From assembly GCF_000377905.1 (NCBI RefSeq), contig NZ_KB898871.1, positions 407,001 to 471,000 on the forward strand: a DNA stretch of 64,000 nt, written 5' to 3'. This document shows, one piece after another, positions 1 to 7,897 of this stretch. Position 1 is the first letter of the stretch, and each line of letters starts with the position of its first letter. The position numbers and the translations under genes were made by a program. This DNA comes from Thioalkalivibrio sp. ALMg11 (lineage in GTDB: Bacteria; Pseudomonadota; Gammaproteobacteria; Ectothiorhodospirales; Ectothiorhodospiraceae). Under the pieces are notes generated by a model, which was given only the letters and a program-made list of their open reading frames with translations, had not been told where the DNA came from and ran no database searches.

Positions 1-281
1 CCACCAGTGGGGGCGCCAGCGCCGCCGCGCGCACCGGATACACGCCGCTGACCGACGACGAGATGGACGCCGAGCTCGACCGCATCGAGGACGAGCAGGC
101 CGATCTGCGCCGCCAGCGCGAGGCGCGTCAGTCCGGGAGCGTGCCCGCCACCGACGCCCCCGCCGATCCGGCGGCCGAGGGCCAGGGTGGCGAGGACCAA
201 GCTGACGGCGGCCAGCCCGAAGAAGGTTTGCGCGACGCGGACGCATCGCAGGAGGATGGCAATACGGGGCGCGATCGCTGA
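1..281 (+). CDS. C-terminal end of an unidentified hydrophilic protein (partial)
   Basis: An open frame runs in from the left edge (first whole codon at base 3) and stops at 281. The visible part is about 92 residues: a short Gly/Ala-rich stretch, then an acidic, charged, probably coiled segment (LDRIEDEQADLRRQREARQ), then a Gly/Ala/Asp/Gln-rich disordered tail. There is no membrane segment and no motif I recognise. A Met at base 63 could start a 72-residue protein, but the frame is open upstream of it with no visible ribosome site, so I read it as internal. It is about 100 bases upstream of gpmI on the same strand. Function unknown. Confidence 0.5.
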   Translation, partial: TSGGASAAARTGYTPLTDDEMDAELDRIEDEQADLRRQREARQSGSVPATDAPADPAAEGQGGEDQADGGQPEEGLRDADASQEDGNTGRDR

Positions 282-337
282 GTCACTCGCAGACGGCCGT
301 ATTTGTGCAGGCCTGCGCCCCGCCAAGCATCGGAAGT

Positions 338-346
338 TGCTAAAAT
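338..346 (+). promoter_or_regulatory. Candidate extended -10 promoter of gpmI
   Basis: TGCTAAAAT gives an extended -10 (TGn followed by TAAAAT) about 40 bases upstream of the gpmI start. No good -35 box lies at the usual distance, which fits an extended -10 promoter. This is inference from base pattern alone. Confidence 0.35.
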
Positions 347-383
347 ACCCGGGTAACCCATTGACCCAGGTAATGATCCCGCG

Positions 384-1934
384 ATGGCACACCCGCGTCC
401 CACCCCCCGCCGCCCTGTCCTGCTGATCATCATGGACGGGGTGGGCGTGAACCCGTCCAAGCTGAACAATGCCTACGCCGAGGCCGACACCCCGCGTCTC
501 GACGAGTACCTCTCCACGCATACCCACACGACGCTGGACGCCTGTGGTCGTGCCGTCGGGCTGCCGGATGGGCAGATGGGCAACTCCGAGGTCGGGCATC
601 TGACCCTGGGTGCGGGCACCGTGATCAATCAGGACCTGGTGCGCATCGACGACTCCATCACCGATGGCAGTTTCTACGAGAACGACGCCCTGGTCAGCGC
701 CGCGCGCGCCGCGGCCGCGAAGGACCAGCCGCTGCACCTGATCGGCCTGGTGTCCGATGGGGGTGTGCACTCGCATATCCGCCACCTGCGCGCCCTGGTG
801 GAGATCTGCCAGCGCGAGGGTGCGCGCCCGATGGTGCACATGATCACCGACGGCCGCGATACCGCGCCGCGCTCCGCGCTCCACTACCTGGATCCGCTGG
901 AGGAAGAGCTGGCGAACGCCGGCGGCGCCATCGCCACCGTGTGCGGGCGCTACTATGCGATGGACCGCGACAAGCGCTGGAAGCGCACGGAAAAGGCCTT
1001 CCGCGCGATGGCCTACGCCGAGGGCGAGGCCGCCGGCTCCGCCCGCGAGGCGATCGAGGCGGCCTATGCCGCGGGCGAGGATGACGAATTTATCAACCCG
1101 CGCATCATCAACGGCGGCGAGCCGCTGGGACAGGATGCGGTCTGCGTGCTGTTTAACTTCCGTAACGACCGCCCGCGTCAGCTGACCGCGGCCCTGGGCA
1201 TGGACGACTTCGACGGCTTCGACCGCGGGGACTTCCACTCGGTCTCCGAGACCTGCCTGACCGAGTACGACCCGCGCTTCCTGTCACCGATCGCGTTCCC
1301 GCCGGAGCGCCCGTCGACGACCCTGGGCAGCACCATCGCCTCCGCCGGCATCCCGCAGTTCCACTGCGCGGAGACCGAGAAGTACGCCCACGTGACCTTC
1401 TTCTTCAACGGTGGCAAGGAAGAGCCCTACGCCGGCGAGCAGCGCGTGATGGTCCCCTCGCCGTCGGTGGACACCTACGACGAGCAGCCGGAGATGAGCG
1501 CAGTCGAGGTCGCCGACCAGACCATCCAGGCGATGGAAAGCGGCCGCTACGGCTTCATTCTGGTCAACTTCGCCAATGGCGACATGGTCGGCCATACGGC
1601 CAAGCGCGAGGCCCTGATCGAGGCCGTCCAGGTCCTGGACCGCGAGGTCGGGCGCGTGCTGGACGCGTCGAAGAAGCTCGACTATTCGGCCATCGTCACC
1701 GCCGACCACGGCAACTGCGATGAGTACGTGGACCCGGTGACCGGCGCCCCCCACACCCAGCACACCATCTATCCCGTGATGTGCATGATCACCGACTCGC
1801 AGCGCTGGCGTCTGCGCACCGGCGGCGGCCTGGCCGACGTGGCCCCAACCGTGCTGGAGCTGATGGGCGTGCCCAAGCCCTCCGCAATGGGTGGGCAAAG
1901 CCTGCTGTTCGAGGAAGTACCCGCCTCGGCCTGA
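384..1934 (+). CDS. gpmI: 2,3-bisphosphoglycerate-independent phosphoglycerate mutase
   Basis: Interconverts 3- and 2-phosphoglycerate in cytosolic glycolysis/gluconeogenesis through a phosphoserine intermediate and two Mn2+ ions. The 516-residue length is normal for the family. The N-terminal metal motif MDGVGVN, the catalytic serine in MGNSEVGHLTLGAG (Ser68), the ITDGRDTAPRSA segment, NGDMVGHTA and the C-terminal TADHGNCDEY metal site are all intact. The start follows a weak ribosome site (AGGTAA). A cupin gene begins 13 bases after the stop, so the two are probably cotranscribed. In an autotroph this enzyme draws fixed carbon towards PEP and pyruvate. Confidence 0.96.
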   Translation: MAHPRPTPRRPVLLIIMDGVGVNPSKLNNAYAEADTPRLDEYLSTHTHTTLDACGRAVGLPDGQMGNSEVGHLTLGAGTVINQDLVRIDDSITDGSFYENDALVSAARAAAAKDQPLHLIGLVSDGGVHSHIRHLRALVEICQREGARPMVHMITDGRDTAPRSALHYLDPLEEELANAGGAIATVCGRYYAMDRDKRWKRTEKAFRAMAYAEGEAAGSAREAIEAAYAAGEDDEFINPRIINGGEPLGQDAVCVLFNFRNDRPRQLTAALGMDDFDGFDRGDFHSVSETCLTEYDPRFLSPIAFPPERPSTTLGSTIASAGIPQFHCAETEKYAHVTFFFNGGKEEPYAGEQRVMVPSPSVDTYDEQPEMSAVEVADQTIQAMESGRYGFILVNFANGDMVGHTAKREALIEAVQVLDREVGRVLDASKKLDYSAIVTADHGNCDEYVDPVTGAPHTQHTIYPVMCMITDSQRWRLRTGGGLADVAPTVLELMGVPKPSAMGGQSLLFEEVPASA

Positions 1935-1947
1935 GCGCGAGATCGCC

Positions 1948-2304
1948 ATGCATACGCACTACAGTGACATACCGGCCTACGACACCAAGGACGGCTCCGA
2001 GATCCGCGAGTTGATGCACCCCGATGTGCATGGCAATGCGGCTCAGAGCCTGGCCGAGGCCGTGGTCGAGCCGGGCGCCATCACGCGCCTGCATCGCCAT
2101 GCCCGCACCGAGGAGATCTATCACGTGACCCGCGGGCAGGGCGAGATGCGCCTGGGCGAGGAAACCTTCCCGGTGGCCGTGGGTGACACCGTCTGTATCC
2201 ATCCCGGCACGCGGCACAACATCCTCAATACAGGCACCGAGCCGCTGCACATCCTCTGCAGCTGCTCCCCGGCCTACTCGCACGACGATACCGAACTGCT
2301 GTAG
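1948..2304 (+). CDS. Small single-domain cupin protein
   Basis: A 118-residue cytosolic protein that is almost wholly one cupin barrel. Cupin motif 1 is seen as GAITRLHRHARTEEIYHVTRGQG (key residues H-x-H...E...G) and motif 2 as GDTVCIHPGTRHNILNTG (key P...H...N), so a metal is probably bound by the two His of RLHRH, the Glu of EEIY and the late His. I start it at ATG 1948; an upstream in-frame ATG at 1891 would lie inside gpmI. It follows gpmI closely. Related small cupins include mannose-6-phosphate isomerase-like and dioxygenase-like proteins; the substrate cannot be told from sequence. Confidence 0.8.
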   Translation: MHTHYSDIPAYDTKDGSEIRELMHPDVHGNAAQSLAEAVVEPGAITRLHRHARTEEIYHVTRGQGEMRLGEETFPVAVGDTVCIHPGTRHNILNTGTEPLHILCSCSPAYSHDDTELL

Positions 2305-2370
2305 CGCCGAGCGCCATACGCCGCCACCCCGCGTGATGCCGCGGCGCTGCGGCGCCATTCGGGTGGAGCG

Positions 2371-3006
2371 CTAGACCCCGTATTCAGCGCGGTAGGTCCG
2401 CAGGGCCTCCAGGTGTTCGGGGGCGCGCCCGGTATCCTCCAGCATGGTCACGAGATCGGTCAGTCCGGCGACGCGGATGACCTGCAGGCCCAGGTCGGCC
2501 TCGACCTCCTGGATCGCCGAGCGCTCACCACGGCCGCGTTCCTCGCGGTCCAGGGCGATCGCCACGCCCACCGGGGTTGCCCCGGCCGCACGGATCAGGT
2601 CCACCGATTCGCGGATGGCGGTGCCGGCGGTGATCACATCGTCCACGATCAGCACCCGGCCCTGCAGCGGCGCGCCGACGATGTTGCCGCCCTCGCCGTG
2701 GTCCTTCACTTCCTTGCGGTTGAAGGCCCAGGGGCGGTCCATGCCGTGGTCGCGGAACAGGGCCTCGGTGACCGCCGCCGCCAGCGGGATGCCCTTGTAG
2801 GCCGGACCGAACACCAGGTCGAACTCGATGCCCGAGTCCACGATCGCGCGGGCGTAGAACTCGCCCAGGCGGGCCAGGTCGGAGCCGCGGTTGAACAGGC
2901 CCGCGTTGAAGAAGTACGGACTGGTTCGCCCGGACTTCAGCGTGAACTCGCCAAAGCGCAGGACATCGCGTTGCAGGGCGTATTCCAGGAAGGCGTGGGC
3001 GGTCAT
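2371..3006 (-). CDS. pyrE: Orotate phosphoribosyltransferase
   Basis: Transfers ribose-5-phosphate from PRPP to orotate to make OMP in de novo pyrimidine synthesis. The 211-residue protein has the type I PRTase PRPP loop [13 protein letters not shown], the N-terminal [13 protein letters not shown] substrate segment and the [13 protein letters not shown] flexible loop, all matching bacterial PyrE. The start at 3006 (MTAHAF) matches the family; longer in-frame starts run into the divergent nuclease gene. It is divergently arranged with the ExoIII/Crc-like gene, the same pairing seen around pyrE and crc in pseudomonads. Confidence 0.96.
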   Translation of the reverse strand: MTAHAFLEYALQRDVLRFGEFTLKSGRTSPYFFNAGLFNRGSDLARLGEFYARAIVDSGIEFDLVFGPAYKGIPLAAAVTEALFRDHGMDRPWAFNRKEVKDHGEGGNIVGAPLQGRVLIVDDVITAGTAIRESVDLIRAAGATPVGVAIALDREERGRGERSAIQEVEADLGLQVIRVAGLTDLVTMLEDTGRAPEHLEALRTYRAEYGV

Positions 3007-3109
3007 CGGGGTGCTCCGGTCGTAAAACGCCGTATTCTGACACAGGGGCACGCGGATTCCGCAGGCAGGCCCTTTCCCGGGCGGGCGCGCGCCGGTATCG
3101 TTCCCCGCC

Positions 3110-3886
3110 ATGCGCATACTCTCGATGAACGCCAATGGCATCCGTGCCGCCGCCCGCAAGGGTTTCTTCGACTGGCTCCCGGGGACCGAGGCGGACGTGG
3201 TCTGCATCCAGGAGACCAAGGCCCAGATCCACCAGATCCAGGGTGAGCCCTACCATCCACCCGGCTTCCACAGCGTCTACGTCGATGCTGTGAAGCCCGG
3301 CTACAGTGGCGTGGCCCTGTACAGCCGGCGTCAGCCGGACGAGGTGATCACCCGCATCGGCTTCGAGGAGGCCGACAACGAGGGCCGCTATGCCGAGATG
3401 CGTTTCGGCAACCTTTCGGTGGTCTCGCTGTACCTGCCGTCGGGTTCCTCCGGCGACCATCGCCAGGATTCCAAATGGCGCTTCCTGGAGTTCTTCCGGC
3501 CCTGGCTGACCGAGCGCATGCAGGACGGACGCGAATGGGTGATCTGCGGCGACTGGAACATCGCCCACCGCGAGATCGACCTGACCAACTACAAGTCCAA
3601 CCGCAAGAATTCCGGCTTCCTGCCGGAAGAGCGGGCCTGGCTGGACCACCTGTTCGACGAGATCGGCATGGTGGACGTGTTTCGCCGGCTGGACGAACGT
3701 CCCGAGCAGTACACCTGGTGGTCCAACCGCGGCCAGGCCTGGGCGAAGAACGTGGGCTGGCGGATCGACTACCAGATCGCCACCCCGGGCATCGCGGCCA
3801 CCGCGCATCACCACCCGTACATCCATACCGACGACCGTTTCTCCGACCACGCGCCGTTCTGGATCGACTATGACTACCAGCCCTGA
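3110..3886 (+). CDS. Exodeoxyribonuclease III family protein (XthA/Crc-like)
   Basis: A 258-residue endonuclease/exonuclease/phosphatase-fold protein. By position next to pyrE and by overall sequence it resembles Pseudomonas Crc (for example [20 protein letters not shown] and [10 protein letters not shown]), but unlike Crc it keeps the residues of an active AP endonuclease: the Glu of CIQETKAQ, the Asp/Asn of [12 protein letters not shown] and the Asp-His of FSDHAPFW. It should act on abasic or 3'-blocked DNA in base excision repair. Whether it also has a Crc-like RNA role cannot be read here. The start at 3110 gives the standard [15 protein letters not shown] terminus. Confidence 0.88.
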   Translation: MRILSMNANGIRAAARKGFFDWLPGTEADVVCIQETKAQIHQIQGEPYHPPGFHSVYVDAVKPGYSGVALYSRRQPDEVITRIGFEEADNEGRYAEMRFGNLSVVSLYLPSGSSGDHRQDSKWRFLEFFRPWLTERMQDGREWVICGDWNIAHREIDLTNYKSNRKNSGFLPEERAWLDHLFDEIGMVDVFRRLDERPEQYTWWSNRGQAWAKNVGWRIDYQIATPGIAATAHHHPYIHTDDRFSDHAPFWIDYDYQP

Positions 3887-3922
3887 TCGGGGCATATCCC
3901 TCGCATCCGGTGACGTCGGCGC

Positions 3923-5332
3923 ATGACCGGAGTCGCTGAAGCGCAGCGTTCCCCGAACCGCGACTGGCGCGCGGCCCTCGCGGTCTACCGCCACCCGCGG
4001 GTCATCGGGATGTTGTTCCTCGGCTTTGCCGCAGGGCTGCCGCTGCTGCTGACCGGCGGGACCTTCACCGCCTGGCTGCGCGACCTCGGGGTGGAGCTGG
4101 CCTCCATCGGCTTCCTGTCCTGGGTCGGGATGGCCTACAGCATCAAGGTGTTCTGGGCGCCGGTGGTCGACCGCCTGGCCCTGCCGATCCTGACCCGGGT
4201 ATTCGGGCGCCGCCGCGCGTGGATGCTGTTCGCCCAGGCCGTGATCATCCTCGGGCTGGTCGGGATCGCCCTGACCGACCCGGTCGAACAGCTCTGGCTG
4301 GTTGCGGTCCTGGCCGTGCTCACCGCCTTCGGTGCCGCCACCCAGGACATCGCCATCGATGCCTACCGCATCGAGGCCGTCAGCCAGGAGCGCCAGGGCG
4401 CCATGGCGGCGGCCTACGTGTTCGGTTATCGCGTCGCGCTGCTGACGGCGGGGGCCGGGGCGCTGCACATCGCCGCCGTGGGTAGCTGGAGCCTGTCCTA
4501 TGCCGCCATGGCTGCGTTGATGCTGGTAGGCGTCGTCTGCACGTTGATCGTGCGTGAACCCGAGGTCGCGAGGCGCGATTCCGCCACGGCCCGGCTCGAG
4601 GACCGCGTGGTCCACTACCTCGACAGCACCGCGGATACCGGCTGGTGGCGGGATCTCAAGGCCTGGCTTATCGGCGCGGTGGTCTGCCCCTTTGTCGAGT
4701 TCTGGCAGCGTTTTGGCCGGATCGCCCTGATCGTTATTGCATTCATCGCGGTCTTTCGCATCAGCGACATCTTCATGGGCGTGATGGCCAACCCGTTCTA
4801 TCTGGACATCGGCTTCACCAAGGAAGAGATTGCCAATATCGCCGCCGCCTTCGGCCTGGCCATGACCCTGACTGGCGCGGCCCTGGGCGGACTGCTGGTG
4901 GTGCGCTTCGGTATCATGCGCATGCTGATCGCGACCGCGATCCTGGCACCGCTGACCAACCTCACCTTCTCCTGGCTGGCGACCGTCGGTCCCGAGACCT
5001 ACGGCCTGGTGTTCGCGATCATGGCCGACAACCTCTCCGGCGGCATGGCGATCTCGGTGTTCATCGCCTATCTCTCCAGCCTGACCAACAGCGCCTACAC
5101 CGCCACCCAGTACGCCCTGTTCAGCTCCATCATGACCCTGCCGGGGCAATTCCTCGCCGGCTTCACCGGCGTGCTCGCCGAGCACATTGGCTGGGTCTGG
5201 TTTTTCGCCAGCTCGGCCCTGATCGGCATCCCCACCATCCTGCTGGCCTTCGCCTTGATGCGCTGGGCCAACCCCGACCGAATGCCCCAGCCGGGCCGTC
5301 CGGACACCTCGCCCCCGCCGGTCCGCGACTAG
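3923..5332 (+). CDS. ampG: AmpG-type muropeptide permease (MFS)
   Basis: A 469-residue inner-membrane major facilitator protein with about 12 hydrophobic segments. AmpG imports anhydromuropeptides from the periplasm for cell-wall recycling. Family signs are the first helix GFAAGLPLLLTGGTF, the WAPVVDR loop after helix 2, and the TAFGAATQDIAIDAYRIE segment in helix 4. A longer hydrophilic loop with acidic and aromatic residues lies mid-protein between the six-helix halves. It follows the ExoIII gene by 36 bases on the same strand and may share its promoter. Confidence 0.85.
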   Translation: MTGVAEAQRSPNRDWRAALAVYRHPRVIGMLFLGFAAGLPLLLTGGTFTAWLRDLGVELASIGFLSWVGMAYSIKVFWAPVVDRLALPILTRVFGRRRAWMLFAQAVIILGLVGIALTDPVEQLWLVAVLAVLTAFGAATQDIAIDAYRIEAVSQERQGAMAAAYVFGYRVALLTAGAGALHIAAVGSWSLSYAAMAALMLVGVVCTLIVREPEVARRDSATARLEDRVVHYLDSTADTGWWRDLKAWLIGAVVCPFVEFWQRFGRIALIVIAFIAVFRISDIFMGVMANPFYLDIGFTKEEIANIAAAFGLAMTLTGAALGGLLVVRFGIMRMLIATAILAPLTNLTFSWLATVGPETYGLVFAIMADNLSGGMAISVFIAYLSSLTNSAYTATQYALFSSIMTLPGQFLAGFTGVLAEHIGWVWFFASSALIGIPTILLAFALMRWANPDRMPQPGRPDTSPPPVRD

Positions 5333-5364
5333 CCGTCGGAACCCCTTCGGCTTCCTGCAGACAC

Positions 5365-5392
5365 AAAAAAGCCCGCACCGAGAGGTGCGGGC
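5365..5392 (-). terminator. Rho-independent terminator of the porin gene
   Basis: A perfect 9-bp stem GCCCGCACC with loop GAGA, preceded on the plus strand by six A, so the minus-strand transcript ends in a U run. It lies 27 bases past the porin stop. It may also slow transcription coming from ampG, but the plus-strand tail is not U-rich. Confidence 0.85.
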
Positions 5393-5419
5393 TAGTATTC
5401 CCTTCCGGGTAGCGCGCGA

Positions 5420-6460
5420 TCAGAAGCTGTAATGCATCCCGACCATGAATACGTTGTTGCTGCCGTCGCCGGGACCAAAGCCGGCCGGATCGCTGCCCGT
5501 GTCGCGGGCCTTGAACTCCGGCACGGCGCCGGTGGATTCTTCTTCGTAGTAGTACTCGGCGAACAAGGTCAGGCCATCCATCCAGTTGAACGCATAGCCC
5601 AAGTGGTAAATGTTTTCGCCGTAGTTGTCCACGTTGGCGTACGTACCATGGAAGGTGTGCTGACCCATGGTGTAGGCCGCATAGATGTTGGCGGCCACAT
5701 CGCCGTCGTCACCAAAGGCGGCAGCGTCCTGATCGCTCTGGATGTACTCAACTTTGGCGGCGAGGGAAAGCGGACCCATGCTGTGCATTGCGGACAGGCC
5801 CCAGATGCGAGTGTTGTCCGCACCATCAAGATCGTCCACCCCGACGGATAGAGTCGTGTCACCCATGGTGTAGGACCCGGTCATCTGGTAGCGGTCATCG
5901 CCATCGGCACCGGAGTTAGCGCTGTACGCGCCGGCGAACGAAAAGCCGTCAAAATCCGGCGAGTAGTACATGACGCTGTCGCTTTCGCGGAAGGTGGTGT
6001 AGGTCGCGAATCCGCTCTGGTAGGAGTAGAACATGTCCACCGGGAAGGCGATCGCGTTGTAATAGGGCATCCAGTCGCGACCGTACGCGACGGTCCCGAA
6101 TGCTCCGTCCAGCCCAATCTTTCCGATACGAATATCTTCGTTTTCACCGTTGAAGGGGTCCTGGATCTTTCCGTTGGCCAGATCGATCGGGACTTCCAGC
6201 TGCGCGAAGGCATTCACGTCTTCGTTGATTTCGTAGTTGGCATTGAAGCCCATGCGCGAGTACGCATCACGGAAACCGTCGTAGCTGTCGGCGCCTTTCG
6301 GGTCTGCGGCTTCGTACTGCAGGCGCAGGGAGCCATAGAAATCAAATTCCACGCCGCCTGCGCCTTCCTGCTGTGCGAAAGCGGCGTTCGGGCCCAGGAA
6401 CAGGGCGAGGGCGACGGCACCGGAAAGGGGTGCCAGGGTCCAGCTCATCGTCTTCTTCAT
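5420..6460 (-). CDS. Gram-negative general porin (OmpC/Porin_4-like beta barrel)
   Basis: A 346-residue outer-membrane protein. Residues 1-29 form a signal peptide ending in NAAFA, followed by QQEG. The rest is rich in alternating aromatic strands and short acidic turns, and the last residue is Phe (MHYSF), the usual signal for outer-membrane barrel assembly. VEFDFYGSLRLQYEA is typical of the first strand, and the ...PYYNAIAFPVDMFYS region probably forms the constriction loop. It is divergent from the MarR regulator and the amide/ureido gene cluster, so it may be the outer-membrane entry route for that substrate (inference). Its promoter carries a palindrome over the -10 box. Confidence 0.85.
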   Translation of the reverse strand: MKKTMSWTLAPLSGAVALALFLGPNAAFAQQEGAGGVEFDFYGSLRLQYEAADPKGADSYDGFRDAYSRMGFNANYEINEDVNAFAQLEVPIDLANGKIQDPFNGENEDIRIGKIGLDGAFGTVAYGRDWMPYYNAIAFPVDMFYSYQSGFATYTTFRESDSVMYYSPDFDGFSFAGAYSANSGADGDDRYQMTGSYTMGDTTLSVGVDDLDGADNTRIWGLSAMHSMGPLSLAAKVEYIQSDQDAAAFGDDGDVAANIYAAYTMGQHTFHGTYANVDNYGENIYHLGYAFNWMDGLTLFAEYYYEEESTGAVPEFKARDTGSDPAGFGPGDGSNNVFMVGMHYSF

Positions 6461-6541
6461 TGCGATCCTCTCTGGTCGGGCGGTTCGGGTGTCGCCAGAG
6501 GCCTTCCTGGGCGGACACGGGGGGTGTCTCTTTATTTTGAT

Positions 6542-6584
6542 CAGTCCAGGGACTGCTTATAAGCAGTTTCTAATGCGTTGTAAA
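6542..6584 (-). promoter_or_regulatory. Sigma-70 promoter of the porin with overlapping palindromic operator
   Basis: On the minus strand TTTACA (6584-6579) and TATAAG (6561-6556) are separated by exactly 17 bases. A perfect 16-bp palindrome ACTGCTTATAAGCAGT (6552-6567) covers the -10, and a second inverted repeat CAGTCC-AG-GGACTG (6542-6555) abuts it downstream. Such overlap suggests repressor control of the porin. Transcription would start near 6549, giving a leader of about 90 bases. Confidence 0.65.
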
Positions 6585-6798
6585 TAGGATACGTGAGCCT
6601 AGCCTACTGTGGTGTGACCACGACACTCGCTCCGTGTTCCCGCTTGCAACCGCCAGGCTTCGAGGTATTTCGATCGCACGACTCCGGGCCGGCCGGAGCT
6701 GGGTTTCTTCCAGCGGGCGGCTCGCCAACCCATCCATTTAGTGCGCGGGGAGCGATTTCGCCAGCCCGTGGCACCGCAGGCGCAAGTTGCAATAAAAC

Positions 6799-6816
6799 TA
6801 TTTTTGTACAAAAATA
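6799..6816. promoter_or_regulatory. Perfect 18-bp palindrome, likely MarR operator
   Basis: TATTTTTGTACAAAAATA is a perfect palindrome centred 42 bases upstream of the MarR start and about 340 bases from the porin start. MarR dimers commonly bind such palindromes over their own promoters. It is AT-rich, unlike its surroundings. The rest of the 383-base intergenic interval shows no gene I can support. Confidence 0.6.
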
Positions 6817-6849
6817 AATAGACGAATGATTTGACTGCGAGAAGTGTTG

Positions 6850-7386
6850 ATGACATCCACCCAAGCCGTGTCCCGCGCACCCGAAGACGAATCTGGCGCC
6901 GCTGCCGGTACGAATGCCGAGCCGGATGTCGCGCGTTCGGTGATCCGCCAGCTGCGCGTGATCATTCGCGCCCTGCAGGGGCATTCGCGGACGGTGGAGC
7001 GTGCCTGCGGCATCAGCGCCTCGCAGTTGTGGGCGTTGTGGGAGTTGCAGCGCACGCCGGGGCTGAACGTCAGTGACCTGTCGCGCCGGCTCTCGGTACA
7101 CGCTTCCACTACGTCCAACCTGCTGGACAAGCTGGAACATCGCGGTCTGATCGAGCGCCGGCGCCCGGAGAAGGACCAGCGCATCGTCCGGCTTTATGTC
7201 ACCGATGCGGGACTGGAACTGCTGGAGAGGGCGCCGGCCGCTCCGCAGGGCGAACTGAACCGCGCCCTGCAGTCGTTGCCGAAGGGGCGTCTCGTGGAAC
7301 TGGACCAGGGCCTGGACCTGCTGGTCGAGGCGATGAACACCACCGAGCCCAAGGCCGGGCTGCAGCCGTTCGACGGCAAGGCCTGA
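6850..7386 (+). CDS. MarR-family transcriptional regulator
   Basis: A 178-residue dimeric winged-helix repressor. After a ~25-residue variable N terminus come the dimerisation helix (VIRQLRVIIRALQGHSRTVERACGISASQLWALWEL) and the wHTH: NVSDLSRRLSVHASTTSNLLDKLEHRGLIERRR, with the wing EKDQRIVRLYVTDAGLELL. I chose ATG 6850, preceded by GAGAAG; GTG 6844 is also possible. It heads a same-strand run of catabolic genes and is divergent from a porin, so the natural reading is a ligand-responsive switch for that locus (inference). A perfect palindrome upstream suggests autoregulation. Confidence 0.87.
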   Translation: MTSTQAVSRAPEDESGAAAGTNAEPDVARSVIRQLRVIIRALQGHSRTVERACGISASQLWALWELQRTPGLNVSDLSRRLSVHASTTSNLLDKLEHRGLIERRRPEKDQRIVRLYVTDAGLELLERAPAAPQGELNRALQSLPKGRLVELDQGLDLLVEAMNTTEPKAGLQPFDGKA

Positions 7387-7408
7387 AACGTCTGACGCGG
7401 AGGCCCTG

Positions 7409-7816
7409 ATGCGATTCTTTCGCGCGCTGCTGCCGTTTCTTCTCTGCCTTCCGCTGGCGGCGGGGGCGCAGCCCACGTTTGACGCGCCACCCGAGCGCTC
7501 AACGGATGGCGGCTTCACCCTGGCCTGGGAGGCGGATGCCCCCGTTGTGCTGGAACAGGCCTCGGGCCCCGACCACGCGAATGCGCGCATCCTCTACGAG
7601 GGCGGCGATACCAGCACCGTCATCAGCGGCCTGCCCGATGGTGACTACCGCTTTCGTTTGCGCGCCGCGGATGCCGACGCCGAACAGTGGGCCGACCAGG
7701 CCACGGTGACGGTGAAGCATCACAGCCTGGCCCGTGCCTTCGGCTTTTTTGCCGTGGGCGCGGTCGTCTTTCTGGTCCTGATCGGGGCCATCCTGCGCGG
7801 ACGTCCGCGCAGCTGA
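7409..7816 (+). CDS. Signal-peptide, Fn3-like, single-TM protein of unknown function
   Basis: A 135-residue envelope protein. Residues 1-20 are a signal peptide (FLLCLPLAAGAQ). Residues 25-105 look like one beta-sandwich of fibronectin type III kind (FTLAWEADAPVVLEQAS...STVISGLPDGDYRFRLRAAD). A C-terminal transmembrane helix (FGFFAVGAVVFLVLIGAIL) is followed by RGRPRS, so the domain should sit in the periplasm anchored to the inner membrane. A strong GCGGAGG ribosome site precedes it. It lies 22 bases after the MarR gene. It could be a periplasmic binding or scaffold partner for the neighbouring transporter, but nothing in it proves this. Confidence 0.65.
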   Translation: MRFFRALLPFLLCLPLAAGAQPTFDAPPERSTDGGFTLAWEADAPVVLEQASGPDHANARILYEGGDTSTVISGLPDGDYRFRLRAADADAEQWADQATVTVKHHSLARAFGFFAVGAVVFLVLIGAILRGRPRS

Positions 7817-7897
7817 TTCACTTGGTCCAGCCCTGCCGATCCGTGTCGAGGTAACGTTCTCGCGTGAGCCTGGGTGGACCCGCTTTCGGAGGTATCC

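Noticed and set aside
2525-5185. Minus-strand frame of 886 codons
   Set aside because: Antisense to pyrE's upstream region, the ExoIII gene and ampG; rich in His/Gln/Gly/Asp with no domain. It is a codon-bias shadow in GC-rich DNA.
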